Positions 1 through 5,569 of a DNA stretch of 5,569 bases are shown here, in pieces; position 1 is the first letter of the stretch, and every line of letters starts with the position of its first letter. A program made the position numbers and the translations under genes. The stretch is from NCBI GenBank assembly GCA_029933565.1, contig JAOZNY010000008.1, positions 1 through 5,569 on the forward strand, read 5' to 3'. The notes under the pieces were generated by a model. The model was not told the DNA's origin. It was given only the letters and a program-made list of their open reading frames with translations, and searched no databases. The stretch comes from Bacteroidales bacterium (GTDB lineage: Bacteria; Bacteroidota; Bacteroidia; Bacteroidales; F082).

Positions 1-1166
1 GTGGAAGGTGTACTTCTGTTTGTCCTGCAAATATTACAGGCAAACTTCTTTCGCCACGAAAAATAATGATGGACACCCGTGCTAGGATGAAACAGAAAGG
101 CCCGGGTCTGTTAAAAGAAGGAGGTTCGTTTGATGATGGAAACGCTTTAATTGGTACAACTTTTATTACAGAAGAAGAACTCTGGGCTTGTACACAATGT
201 AATGCCTGTGCACAGGAGTGTCCGGTAAATATCAACCAACCAAGTTTAATTTTGGATATGCGACGTTATCTAGTGATGGAAGAATCGAAAGCACCAAGTG
301 GTCTCAACACCATGTTCTCGAATATTGAAAATAATGGTGCTCCATGGCAGTTTTCACCAGAGGACAGAATGCTTTGGGCCGAGGGTCTTGAAGTTCCTTT
401 GATGGCCGATAAATTGGCTGCAGGCGAAGCTGTCGATTATCTGTTTTGGGTAGGTTCGGCAGGAGCCTTCGACGACCGTTATAAAAAAGTAACACGTGAA
501 TTCATTAAAATTCTTAATCACCTTAAGATAAATTATGCAGTACTTGGCATCGAAGAAACCGACAGTGGAGATGTTGCCCGACGTGCCGGTAACGAAATGC
601 TTTACCAAATGCAGGCAATGATGAACATTGAAATCCTTGACGGCTACGAAGTAAAAAATATAATCACTTGCGACCCACACGATTTCAACACTCTTAAAAA
701 TGAATATCCCGATTTTGACGGAAACTACAATGTGGTTCACCACTCACAGTTCTTACAACAACAAATTTCTTCAGGAAAACTAAAAATTGATAGTGACGAG
801 TTTAAAGGCAAGAAAATCACTTTCCACGATCCTTGTTATCTTGGAAGAGCCAATGGCGAATATGATGCTCCACGTACTGTTTTAAATTCAATTCCTTCGG
901 TTAAAATTGAAATGGAACGCAATAAGAGTTTTGCTCTTTGTTGCGGAGCCGGTGGCGGACAGATGTTTAAGGAAGCCGAAAAAGGTAATAAGGAAGTATT
1001 TATGGAACGCACCGAAGAAGCACTAAAAACCGGCTGCGACATTATCGCAACAGCCTGCCCATTTTGCATGGTAATGATGACCGATGGGTTAAAGTATTCC
1101 AACAAGGAAGAAGAAATCAAAAACTACGATATTGCTGAGTTGGTTAGTAAGGGGATGGGATTGTAG
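1..1166 (+). CDS. Fe-S oxidoreductase with two-cluster ferredoxin region and two CCG domains (5' end missing)
   Basis: The frame is open to the left edge (reading from base 3), so the ATG at 66 is internal: the preceding codons read GRCTSVCPANITGKLLSPRK, the end of a 4Fe-4S motif. A second motif, CTQCNACAQECP, follows (residues 42-52 counting from the ATG at 66). Together these are a HdrC/GlcF-type two-cluster ferredoxin. After a linker come two CCG domains (heterodisulfide reductase-related, PF02754 type). The second is intact: C257, C292-C293-G294, and C331/C334 in ACPFC. The first keeps the fold signature (VGSAGAFDDRYKKV, GDVARRAGNE, FNTLKNEYP) but carries S131, D166, D203 and D206 where cysteines are expected. 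The protein probably passes electrons between a flavoprotein and a quinone or thiol partner; the actual substrate cannot be read here. In relatives I remember, the ferredoxin part and the CCG part can be separate genes, so this may be a fusion. The gene ends in TAG, converges on the membrane protein gene, and is probably last in its operon. Confidence 0.9.
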   Translation, partial: GRCTSVCPANITGKLLSPRKIMMDTRARMKQKGPGLLKEGGSFDDGNALIGTTFITEEELWACTQCNACAQECPVNINQPSLILDMRRYLVMEESKAPSGLNTMFSNIENNGAPWQFSPEDRMLWAEGLEVPLMADKLAAGEAVDYLFWVGSAGAFDDRYKKVTREFIKILNHLKINYAVLGIEETDSGDVARRAGNEMLYQMQAMMNIEILDGYEVKNIITCDPHDFNTLKNEYPDFDGNYNVVHHSQFLQQQISSGKLKIDSDEFKGKKITFHDPCYLGRANGEYDAPRTVLNSIPSVKIEMERNKSFALCCGAGGGQMFKEAEKGNKEVFMERTEEALKTGCDIIATACPFCMVMMTDGLKYSNKEEEIKNYDIAELVSKGMGL

Positions 1167-1207
1167 CAGATTAATTGGTATGGGAAATAAGTTATTTAAA
1201 AGATTAA

Positions 1208-1368
1208 TCCCCTACAGGGAAAGTAAAAATATTTCTACTTATTACAATAATTTATGCCCTACGGGCAAAGTTCTGAATACAAAACATCTATCACACAATA
1301 CCACCTAGTGGTTATATTATTGTAACAAAGTCTATTGCCAATACAATTCGTCGTAGACGATTAATAGA
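1208..1368. repeat. Array of four short hairpins at ~47-base spacing
   Basis: Between two convergent genes lie four small inverted repeats. The first is TCCC/GGGA (1208-1220, loop CTACA). The second is TGCCC/GGGCA (1255-1267, loop TAC). The third is ACCAC/GTGGT (1300-1312, loop CTA). The fourth is TCGTC/GACGA (1348-1360, loop GTA). Their centres are at about 1214, 1261, 1306 and 1354. The stems have different sequences but the same size, and each loop contains TA. The last three have similar left flanks (TCTA followed by a short AT-rich tract with CAATA or AATA). The last unit also has an outer TCTATT/AATAGA pair (1331-1336 and 1363-1368). None is followed by a T tract, so they do not look like ordinary terminators. 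The element type is not identified. Confidence 0.55.
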
Positions 1369-1369
1369 T

Positions 1370-1741
1370 TTATGATTTGTGTAAAACAAGCAGTAGTATT
1401 CCAATAGTTAAAAGAGGGAGTCCAAAAATCAGCGAGCCAAAATTTGCATCAATTATTAAAAATGGTGCCATTTGTAAAACAGCAGCAAATAAAATGATTA
1501 TTGCCGCAACAAACTTTTTGAACCAGGAGAGTGCAAAACCTACTGTAAATGTAAAATATGTCCAAGTCATTACCAGAACTTCCCATGTGTTAGAATAAAG
1601 TGTCGAAAAGCCTTCATCCATAATATCGCCTACTAATTTTGGAAGATAAGAAAGCGAATAAAAAAGGAAAATAATTGTTGAAAATATATATGTAAACAGG
1701 AAAAGTTTACTTCTAGGTGTTTTAGTCTTTTGATTTTCCAT
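1370..1741 (-). CDS. Small four-helix membrane protein of unknown function
   Basis: This gene encodes 123 residues with no family I can name with confidence. Four hydrophobic segments are clear, at about residues 13-33, 53-73, 77-97 and 102-120. The charge pattern suggests both ends are cytoplasmic: the N-terminus has K5, K7, R10 and K12, the loop between helices 2 and 3 has K75-K76, and the tail ends HKS. The loop between helices 1 and 2 is acidic (D39, D42, E43) and would face outward. No cysteines, catalytic motifs or cleavable signal peptide are visible, so it is an integral inner-membrane protein. The size and helix layout recall short uncharacterised Bacteroidota membrane proteins, but that is only resemblance. 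The ATG at 1739-1741 is supported by a well-placed promoter about 25 bases upstream; no Shine-Dalgarno is present. It is a single-gene unit, convergent with the Fe-S gene and separated from nrdJ by a terminator and a repeat. Confidence 0.8.
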   Translation of the reverse strand: MENQKTKTPRSKLFLFTYIFSTIIFLFYSLSYLPKLVGDIMDEGFSTLYSNTWEVLVMTWTYFTFTVGFALSWFKKFVAAIIILFAAVLQMAPFLIIDANFGSLIFGLPLLTIGILLLVLHKS

Positions 1742-1765
1742 GAGAAGTTAATTTTATGATTTACA

Positions 1766-1795
1766 CAAAGATAAGCCAAAACTATTTTTTGTCAA
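1766..1795 (-). promoter_or_regulatory. Bacteroidota-type promoter of the membrane protein gene
   Basis: Read on the minus strand, TTGAC (1795-1791) and TATCTTTG (1773-1766) are separated so that TTG and TATCTTTG are 19 bases apart. This matches the Bacteroidota housekeeping consensus (TTG at -33, TAnnTTTG at -7) with every defined base present. Transcription would start near 1760, giving a leader of roughly 20 bases before the ATG at 1741. A perfect 10-base palindrome, ATGAATTCAT (1798-1807), lies just upstream and could be an operator, but it is short. Confidence 0.75.
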
Positions 1796-1883
1796 GTATG
1801 AATTCATCTCTTGTACATTGTGAAATTTAGACATATTTTCAAGAAGAATGTTCCATCCTACTGTGTTTCTAATAAATAAGAGT

Positions 1884-2042
1884 CGTCATTGCGAGTACCC
1901 AAGACAATTGTATTAGTGGATGGTGAAATGGAATGGCACGAAGCAATCTCATGGCTTATACAACAACCATTAGGAGATTACTTCAGCGCCTTACCAATAA
2001 TTGAAAGAAACGACAATCCTTCATAGGTGCTTCGTAATGACG
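1884..2042. repeat. Palindromic intergenic repeat (GTCATTGCGAG ... GAAGCAATCTC class)
   Basis: The outer ends are CGTCATTGCG (1884-1893) and CGTAATGACG (2033-2042), inverted with one mismatch. An inner pair, GAAGCAATCTC (1940-1950) and GAGATTACTTC (1974-1984), is inverted with one mismatch that a G-U pair could absorb. ATGG (1951-1954) and CCAT (1967-1970) extend the central hairpin. Repeats built from 'GTCATTGCGAG' and 'GAAGCAATCTC' are known to me as dispersed noncoding intergenic elements in Bacteroidota and some other bacteria. The copy has decayed between the arms and encodes nothing. It sits between the nrdJ terminator and the membrane protein promoter. Confidence 0.7.
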
Positions 2043-2127
2043 GCATTTTTTTAGTTGTTATAGGATTTATACATCTTAGGTTTAGGAAAACACGATATAT
2101 TTGGGATTGACTTTGTTACAATACAAT

Positions 2128-2157
2128 AAAAAAAACCCGACCTCTCATAAGGCCGGG
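2128..2157 (-). terminator. Rho-independent terminator of nrdJ
   Basis: On the minus strand the RNA stem CCCGGCC (2157-2151) pairs with GGUCGGG (2142-2136) around an 8-base loop, followed directly by eight U residues (2135-2128). The stem starts 28 bases past the nrdJ TAG. On the plus strand the G-U pair becomes an A-C mismatch and only five T residues follow, so the structure is built for minus-strand transcription. No plus-strand gene nearby needs it. Confidence 0.9.
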
Positions 2158-2185
2158 CTTTTTACTATCAATGAAAAAATTTAAA

Positions 2186-5002
2186 CTAACCGCATTTTGA
2201 GTGGCCGCATGATTTGCAAATCAAACAACCATCTTCATAAATCAGTGTTTCTTCGCCACAATCAGGGCATTTGGTATCAGTCTTAGTTCCATCCGGGACA
2301 AAACGTTTAAGTGCCCTTACCACACCATTTTTCCAGGTATTTATATTGTCTTCAGGAAAGTTAAGATTACCAATAAGATCGATAACATATTGCAAAGGCA
2401 TTCCATGGCGAAGCACGCCTGAAATAAGTTTTGCATAATTCCAGAAAGAGTCGTCGAACATCCTCGAAAGAGCCGGCATTGTTATTTCATAGCCCTGTTT
2501 ATCTTTATAAATAAAATTGTATTGAGTACGTACATCTTTTTGTTTTACACGCTCAACAACTCCACTCTCAACATATGGTGGTAAAAAGAAATCCTCTGCT
2601 TTACCTGTGAAAATCTCGTAAGGTTTATCGTTAATCTTACCAATAACAGCTATCCATTTTTCATAATTATTTTGAAATCGTAAAATATCTGCCTCAAGCA
2701 TTTTAGGACGTTTTGGTGCTTTGGTTTCAACTATTTCATTTTCGTTAACTTCTTCTTTCTTATCATTGCTAACCAAAACTCCTGAGCGCGAACCATCACG
2801 ATAGATGGTCATTCCCTTACAACCACTTTCCCATGCCTTTAGGTAAATATCACTTACCAATTGCTCTTCGGCATCATTTGGAATATTAACTGTAACACTT
2901 ATTGAGTGATCAACCCATTTCTGGATATCGCCCTGCATTTTTACTTTGCTTACCCAATTAATATCGTTGGAGGTTGCCTTATAATATGGGGATTTTTTAA
3001 TTACTTCATTTAGTTCAATGTCAGGTTTTGCTTTAACTTCTGCAACATCGTAGCCATTTACATCTAACCATGTTTCAAACTTAGGGTGAAAAACATTGTA
3101 TTCTTCCCATGAATCGCCTACTTCATCAACAAAACTTACAATAACATTTTTATCGTTTGGATTAACCTTGCGACGGCGTTTATAAGAAACCATGAAAACA
3201 GGCTCAATGCCAGAAGATGTTTGAGTACAAATACTTACACTCCCGGTAGGCGCAATTGTTAGCATCGAAATATTACGGCGACCAACGGTTTTCATTTTAT
3301 CGTAAACATGTGGTGCGTTTTCCTTTATTCTATTTATAAATGGGTTTTCAACTTCTCTTTTATAATCATAAATTGGGAATGCTCCTCTTTCTTCTGCCAG
3401 GTCAACAGAACCTCTATAAACTTCTATTGCAAGTATTTTGTGTACTTCAGTTGAAAAATCGATGGCTTTATCTGAACCGTACTGAAATCCTAATGCAGCA
3501 AGCATGTCGCCTTCGGCAGTTATACCTATTCCTGTTCTACGACCCTGTAGCGATTTCTCACGTATATTTTCCCAAAGATTTCTTTCAACTGCTTTTATTT
3601 CATCAGCTTCCGGGTCAGAGTTAATCTTAGCAATAATGCTTTCAACCTTTTCCACTTCCAAATCAACAATATCGTCCATTATCCTTTGAGCCATGCGCGA
3701 ATGCTTTGTAAATAAATCGCCATTAAAATAAGCCTCTTCGCTAAATGGTTTTTCAACGTAACTGTATAAGTTTAGCGCAAGCAAACGACAACTATCGTAA
3801 GGGCATAATGGGATTTCCCCACAAGGGTTAGTTGAAACTGTTTTAAAACCATAATCTTCATAATGGTCGGGTATCGACTCGCGAATAACTGTATCCCAGA
3901 AAAGTATACCAGGTTCGGCCGACGACCATGCATTATGAACTATTTTACCCCAAAGTTCGCGGGCATCTATTTCTTTTTTTGTTGTAGGATTTGCAGAGTT
4001 AATGGGATACTGCTGAACATAAGAAGTTCCATTTTTTACTGCATTCATAAATTCGTCGTCAAGCTTTACAGAAACATTTGCTCCTGTAACTTTTCCCGAT
4101 TCCATTTTAGCATCAATAAATTTTTCTGAATCAGGATGCTTAATTCCAATACTTAGCATTAAGGCACCACGTCTTCCATCCTGTGCTACTTCACGAGTTG
4201 AATTTGAATATCGCTCCATAAAAGGAACAACCCCGGTTGAGGTAAGTGCAGTATTTTTAACCGGACTTCCTCCCGGCCTAATGTGGGTCAGGTCGTGGCC
4301 TACGCCTCCCCTTCTTTTCATTAATTGAACCTGCTCCTGATCTATTTTTAGTATTCCACCATATGAATCAGAATCGCCATCGTTTCCAATTACAAAGCAA
4401 TTTGAAAGTGATGAAACTTGAAAATCGTTTCCAACTCCAGCCATAGGGCTACCAGAAGGAATAATGTATTTGAAATTTTTCAGTACTTCATAAATCTCAT
4501 CGTAACTTATGGGATTCTTATATTTTTTCTCAATTCTGGAAATTTCGCCCGCAATCCTTCGATGCATCTCATCAGGATTTTTCTCATAAAGATTACCTTG
4601 GCTATCTTTTAGGGCATACTTATTTATCCAAACATTTGCAGCAAGCGAATCTCCACTAAAATATTCAATTGAAGATTCCATTGCCTCTTCGTGAGTATAT
4701 TGTTTCAATTCAATTTTATTGCTTTGCTTAATACTTGAACTCTCTTGGGCTGGATTATCACTATTTGTTGTAATTGTTAATTTTGATGCTACTGTGGTTT
4801 CCAGGTTTTCATTTCTCATTTCCGATTTGTTTCTTTCTTCCAATACCTTATCATAAAAAGTCTTCTCCTCAATCTTATTTTCTTCCTCCTTCTGTGTGCT
4901 TGTAGTGCCCGTATTTTCTAGGCTGAAAAGTAAATTTTCTTCCATGAAGTAATTAATTAATAGTTTGGTCTTTGTTGCTAAATGATTAATATTCAGCAAC
5001 AT
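2186..5002 (-). CDS. nrdJ: Adenosylcobalamin-dependent (class II) ribonucleotide reductase
   Basis: This enzyme reduces ribonucleotides to deoxyribonucleotides with a thiyl radical generated by vitamin B12 coenzyme, needing no oxygen and no NrdB subunit. The 938-residue frame holds an N-terminal variable tail (to about residue 105) and the catalytic ten-stranded barrel (about 110-745). Redox C202 lies in SNCFVIGN. The active-site loop NPCGEIPL carries N392, C394 and E396, with redox partner C405 11 residues on. APTGS (about 584-588) is the substrate phosphate loop. A TSCPD domain follows (about 765-905), then a zinc ribbon (C912/C915, C929/C932) and a terminal CG whose C937 probably re-reduces the active-site disulfide. 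No key residue is missing. The tail is acidic, lysine- and serine/threonine-rich, and longer than I recall in relatives; no ATP-cone is evident in it. The start is uncertain: ATG at 5002, or ATG at 4945 (residue 20, MEENLLFS), which has a more open AT-rich upstream region. The gene stands alone and ends in a strong terminator. Confidence 0.96.
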   Translation of the reverse strand: MLLNINHLATKTKLLINYFMEENLLFSLENTGTTSTQKEEENKIEEKTFYDKVLEERNKSEMRNENLETTVASKLTITTNSDNPAQESSSIKQSNKIELKQYTHEEAMESSIEYFSGDSLAANVWINKYALKDSQGNLYEKNPDEMHRRIAGEISRIEKKYKNPISYDEIYEVLKNFKYIIPSGSPMAGVGNDFQVSSLSNCFVIGNDGDSDSYGGILKIDQEQVQLMKRRGGVGHDLTHIRPGGSPVKNTALTSTGVVPFMERYSNSTREVAQDGRRGALMLSIGIKHPDSEKFIDAKMESGKVTGANVSVKLDDEFMNAVKNGTSYVQQYPINSANPTTKKEIDARELWGKIVHNAWSSAEPGILFWDTVIRESIPDHYEDYGFKTVSTNPCGEIPLCPYDSCRLLALNLYSYVEKPFSEEAYFNGDLFTKHSRMAQRIMDDIVDLEVEKVESIIAKINSDPEADEIKAVERNLWENIREKSLQGRRTGIGITAEGDMLAALGFQYGSDKAIDFSTEVHKILAIEVYRGSVDLAEERGAFPIYDYKREVENPFINRIKENAPHVYDKMKTVGRRNISMLTIAPTGSVSICTQTSSGIEPVFMVSYKRRRKVNPNDKNVIVSFVDEVGDSWEEYNVFHPKFETWLDVNGYDVAEVKAKPDIELNEVIKKSPYYKATSNDINWVSKVKMQGDIQKWVDHSISVTVNIPNDAEEQLVSDIYLKAWESGCKGMTIYRDGSRSGVLVSNDKKEEVNENEIVETKAPKRPKMLEADILRFQNNYEKWIAVIGKINDKPYEIFTGKAEDFFLPPYVESGVVERVKQKDVRTQYNFIYKDKQGYEITMPALSRMFDDSFWNYAKLISGVLRHGMPLQYVIDLIGNLNFPEDNINTWKNGVVRALKRFVPDGTKTDTKCPDCGEETLIYEDGCLICKSCGHSKCG

Positions 5003-5022
5003 GGAATAATAATTGTTGCTGA
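4972..5022 (-). promoter_or_regulatory. Three alternating copies of TTGTTGCT at the nrdJ start
   Basis: TTGTTGCT occurs at 4972-4979 and 5013-5020, with an inverted copy AGCAACA at 4995-5001 between them. The inverted copy can form a 7-bp stem with the first copy or a perfect 9-bp stem (TCAGCAACA 4993-5001 with TGTTGCTGA 5014-5022) with the other, but not both. The 9-bp stem overlaps the upstream ATG (5002-5000). The copies are centred about 21 bases apart, close to two DNA helical turns. This could be an operator for a dimeric regulator or two competing leader-RNA hairpins. I do not recognise the motif; it does not resemble an NrdR box. Confidence 0.4.
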
Positions 5023-5159
5023 TTTTTAAGTCTGCAATATACTAAGGAATTCTACTAACTTTGGTTTAACTTATTAACAGATTGCATGTGAAAAGTTTAA
5101 ACTCCGGAAGACTAAGGGCTTAGATTATTAAATAATTTTTTATTTGTTTTTTTGGAATC

Positions 5160-5176
5160 TTGGCACAGTTTTTTAT
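5160..5176 (+). promoter_or_regulatory. Degenerate sigma-54-like promoter
   Basis: TTGGCACAG (5160-5168) is an exact match to the -24 half of a sigma-54 promoter and is followed by a T run, as in strong sites. At the spacing where the -12 GC should fall (5174-5175) the sequence is TA, so a key pair of bases is missing. It lies 25 bases before the ATG at 5200. It may be a decayed promoter or a chance match. Confidence 0.25.
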
Positions 5177-5199
5177 GTGAAAAAATGGATGTTATTATT

Positions 5200-5244
5200 A
5201 TGAAAAAAAACATTCTTAAAACTATTGCCATCATTGAGTTTTAA
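5200..5244 (+). other. 14-codon reading frame resembling a cut-off signal peptide
   Basis: The frame reads MKKNILKTIAIIEF followed by TAA. A lysine-rich start followed by a hydrophobic run is how Bacteroidota secretion signals begin, but the run stops after a few residues with no cleavage site. It could be a remnant of a deleted secreted-protein gene, a tiny leader peptide, or chance. The upstream sigma-54-like site gives slight support for former transcription. No continuation in another frame was evident. Confidence 0.2.
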
Positions 5245-5298
5245 CAAAAATACTTTTTATAAACTTAATGTTAATCAATTCACATCTTTTTTCAATCA

Positions 5299-5327
5299 TC
5301 GTTAAATAATTGTTAATTATTTAACGA
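5299..5327. repeat. Perfect 13-bp AT-rich palindrome
   Basis: TCGTTAAATAATT (5299-5311) and AATTATTTAACGA (5315-5327) are exact inverted copies around the 3-base spacer GTT. Neither strand has a T tract after it, so it is not an intrinsic terminator. It could be a binding site for a dimeric protein, a cruciform, or the end of a repeat element. Confidence 0.6.
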
Positions 5328-5339
5328 AAAAGATTAATG

Positions 5340-5450
5340 AAACTCCTCGCAGTAAACTGACGATGTATCTCAGTCGAATCTTGATATTTATTAGCGCATC
5401 AAGATGCAGGGAATAAAACCCATGAGATCCCTCGACTATCGCTCGGGAAC
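5340..5450 (-). repeat. Degenerate palindromic intergenic repeat, related to the copy at 1884-2042
   Basis: Read on the minus strand, this stretch contains a bulged CGAGCGATAGTCGAGGG hairpin (5445-5429), then ATCTCATGG (5428-5420), an ATCTTGAT/ATCAAGAT stem (8 bp, 5378-5385 with 5398-5405), an ACTGA/TCAGT stem (5356-5374), and CGTCAGTTTACTGCGAGGAG (5363-5344). ATCTCATGG also occurs at 1946-1954 in the other repeat, directly after the stem arm in both. The CGTCA...TGCGAG end matches the outer arm CGTCATTGCGAG of that copy with an insertion. I read both as members of one noncoding repeat class. Confidence 0.5.
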
Positions 5451-5457
5451 AGTTCGG

Positions 5458-5486
5458 CTAAATGATTTTGAAAAACAAAATCTTAG
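5458..5486. repeat. Hairpin with 7-bp core and 4-bp extension
   Basis: GATTTTG (5464-5470) pairs with CAAAATC (5476-5482) around AAAAA. CTAA (5458-5461) and TTAG (5483-5486) extend the stem past a 2-base bulge. No T tract follows on the plus strand. It adjoins the degenerate repeat and may belong to it. Confidence 0.45.
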
Positions 5487-5569
5487 TCTCACTGATTTAA
5501 AAATCGAGGCTTAATGATAGATAAAATACAGGATCGTTAATTTGATAATCTTCTACTCCCCACGAAACA

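Larger units (their letters stand above)
5003..5569. other. Noncoding, hairpin-rich region upstream of nrdJ
   Basis: No reading frame of useful length on either strand shows protein-like character here. The part next to nrdJ (5003-5150) should contain its promoter, but I find no clean TTG/TAnnTTTG pair. Small palindromes are present: AGTTTAAACT (5094-5103), CTAAG-GG-CTTAG (5112-5123), and an AT-rich dyad near 5124-5136 followed by a T-rich run. Further right lie a sigma-54-like site, a 14-codon frame, a long AT palindrome and a cluster of repeat-like hairpins, all listed separately. The last 80 bases show nothing I can name. Confidence 0.6.

Noticed and set aside
66..68. ATG at 66 as the true start of the Fe-S gene
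   Set aside because: The frame stays open to the left edge and the codons before it encode a conserved iron-sulfur motif (GRCTSVCP), so the gene begins outside the window.
304..1120. Minus-strand frames inside the Fe-S gene
   Set aside because: They overlap conserved coding sequence on the other strand and show no recognisable motifs.
1208..1368. CRISPR array
   Set aside because: The regularly spaced units have different stem sequences and only 13-base dyads, with no identical repeats and no cas genes.
1377..1598. 73-codon plus-strand frame opposite the membrane protein gene
   Set aside because: The minus-strand frame has four clear membrane helices and a matching promoter; the plus frame has neither.
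3340..4612. Plus-strand frames of 61-94 codons inside nrdJ
   Set aside because: They are antisense to a well-conserved enzyme and their translations are not protein-like.
5034..5041. TATATTGC as the -7 box of the nrdJ promoter
   Set aside because: It misses part of the TAnnTTTG consensus and no TTG lies 19-21 bases upstream on the minus strand.
5003..5569. Cobalamin riboswitch upstream of nrdJ
   Set aside because: I could not find a B12 box or the characteristic long multi-stem layout on the minus strand; a covariance-model search would settle it.

Overview
The window is AT-rich DNA that most likely comes from a member of the Bacteroidota. Three things support this. A clean Bacteroidota-type promoter (TTG, 19 bases, TATCTTTG) precedes the small membrane protein gene. 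Gene starts lack Shine-Dalgarno sequences. Both large proteins resemble Bacteroidota versions of their families as I remember them. The assignment is inference; no rRNA or other taxonomic marker is present.

Layout. Positions 1-1166 (+) hold the 3' part of a gene for an iron-sulfur oxidoreductase of the HdrD/GlcF type: the end of a two-cluster ferredoxin region followed by two CCG (cysteine-rich) domains, the first of which has lost its normal cysteines. Positions 1167-1369 lie between convergent genes and carry four small hairpins spaced about 47 bases apart. Positions 1370-1741 (-) encode a four-helix membrane protein of unknown function with its own promoter. Positions 1796-2127 contain a palindromic intergenic repeat of the 'GTCATTGCGAG ... 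GAAGCAATCTC' kind. Positions 2128-2157 form the terminator of the next gene. Positions 2186-5002 (-) encode a complete adenosylcobalamin-dependent (class II) ribonucleotide reductase, NrdJ, with all redox cysteines, a TSCPD domain and a C-terminal zinc ribbon. From 5003 to the end there is no convincing gene. That stretch holds three copies of TTGTTGCT at the nrdJ start, a degenerate sigma-54-like site before a 14-codon reading frame, a perfect 13-bp palindrome, and a run of hairpins resembling the repeat near 1884-2042.

The three genes do not form an operon. The Fe-S gene ends a transcript entering from the left, while the membrane protein gene and nrdJ are separate minus-strand units. NrdJ makes deoxyribonucleotides with a B12 radical cofactor and needs no second subunit. 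The Fe-S protein is likely an electron-transfer component of a membrane-linked or flavin-linked dehydrogenase. I see no defence system, mobile-element gene, CRISPR array, tRNA or rRNA. The most unusual items are the hairpin array, the aspartate-rich CCG domain and the triple inverted motif at the nrdJ start.
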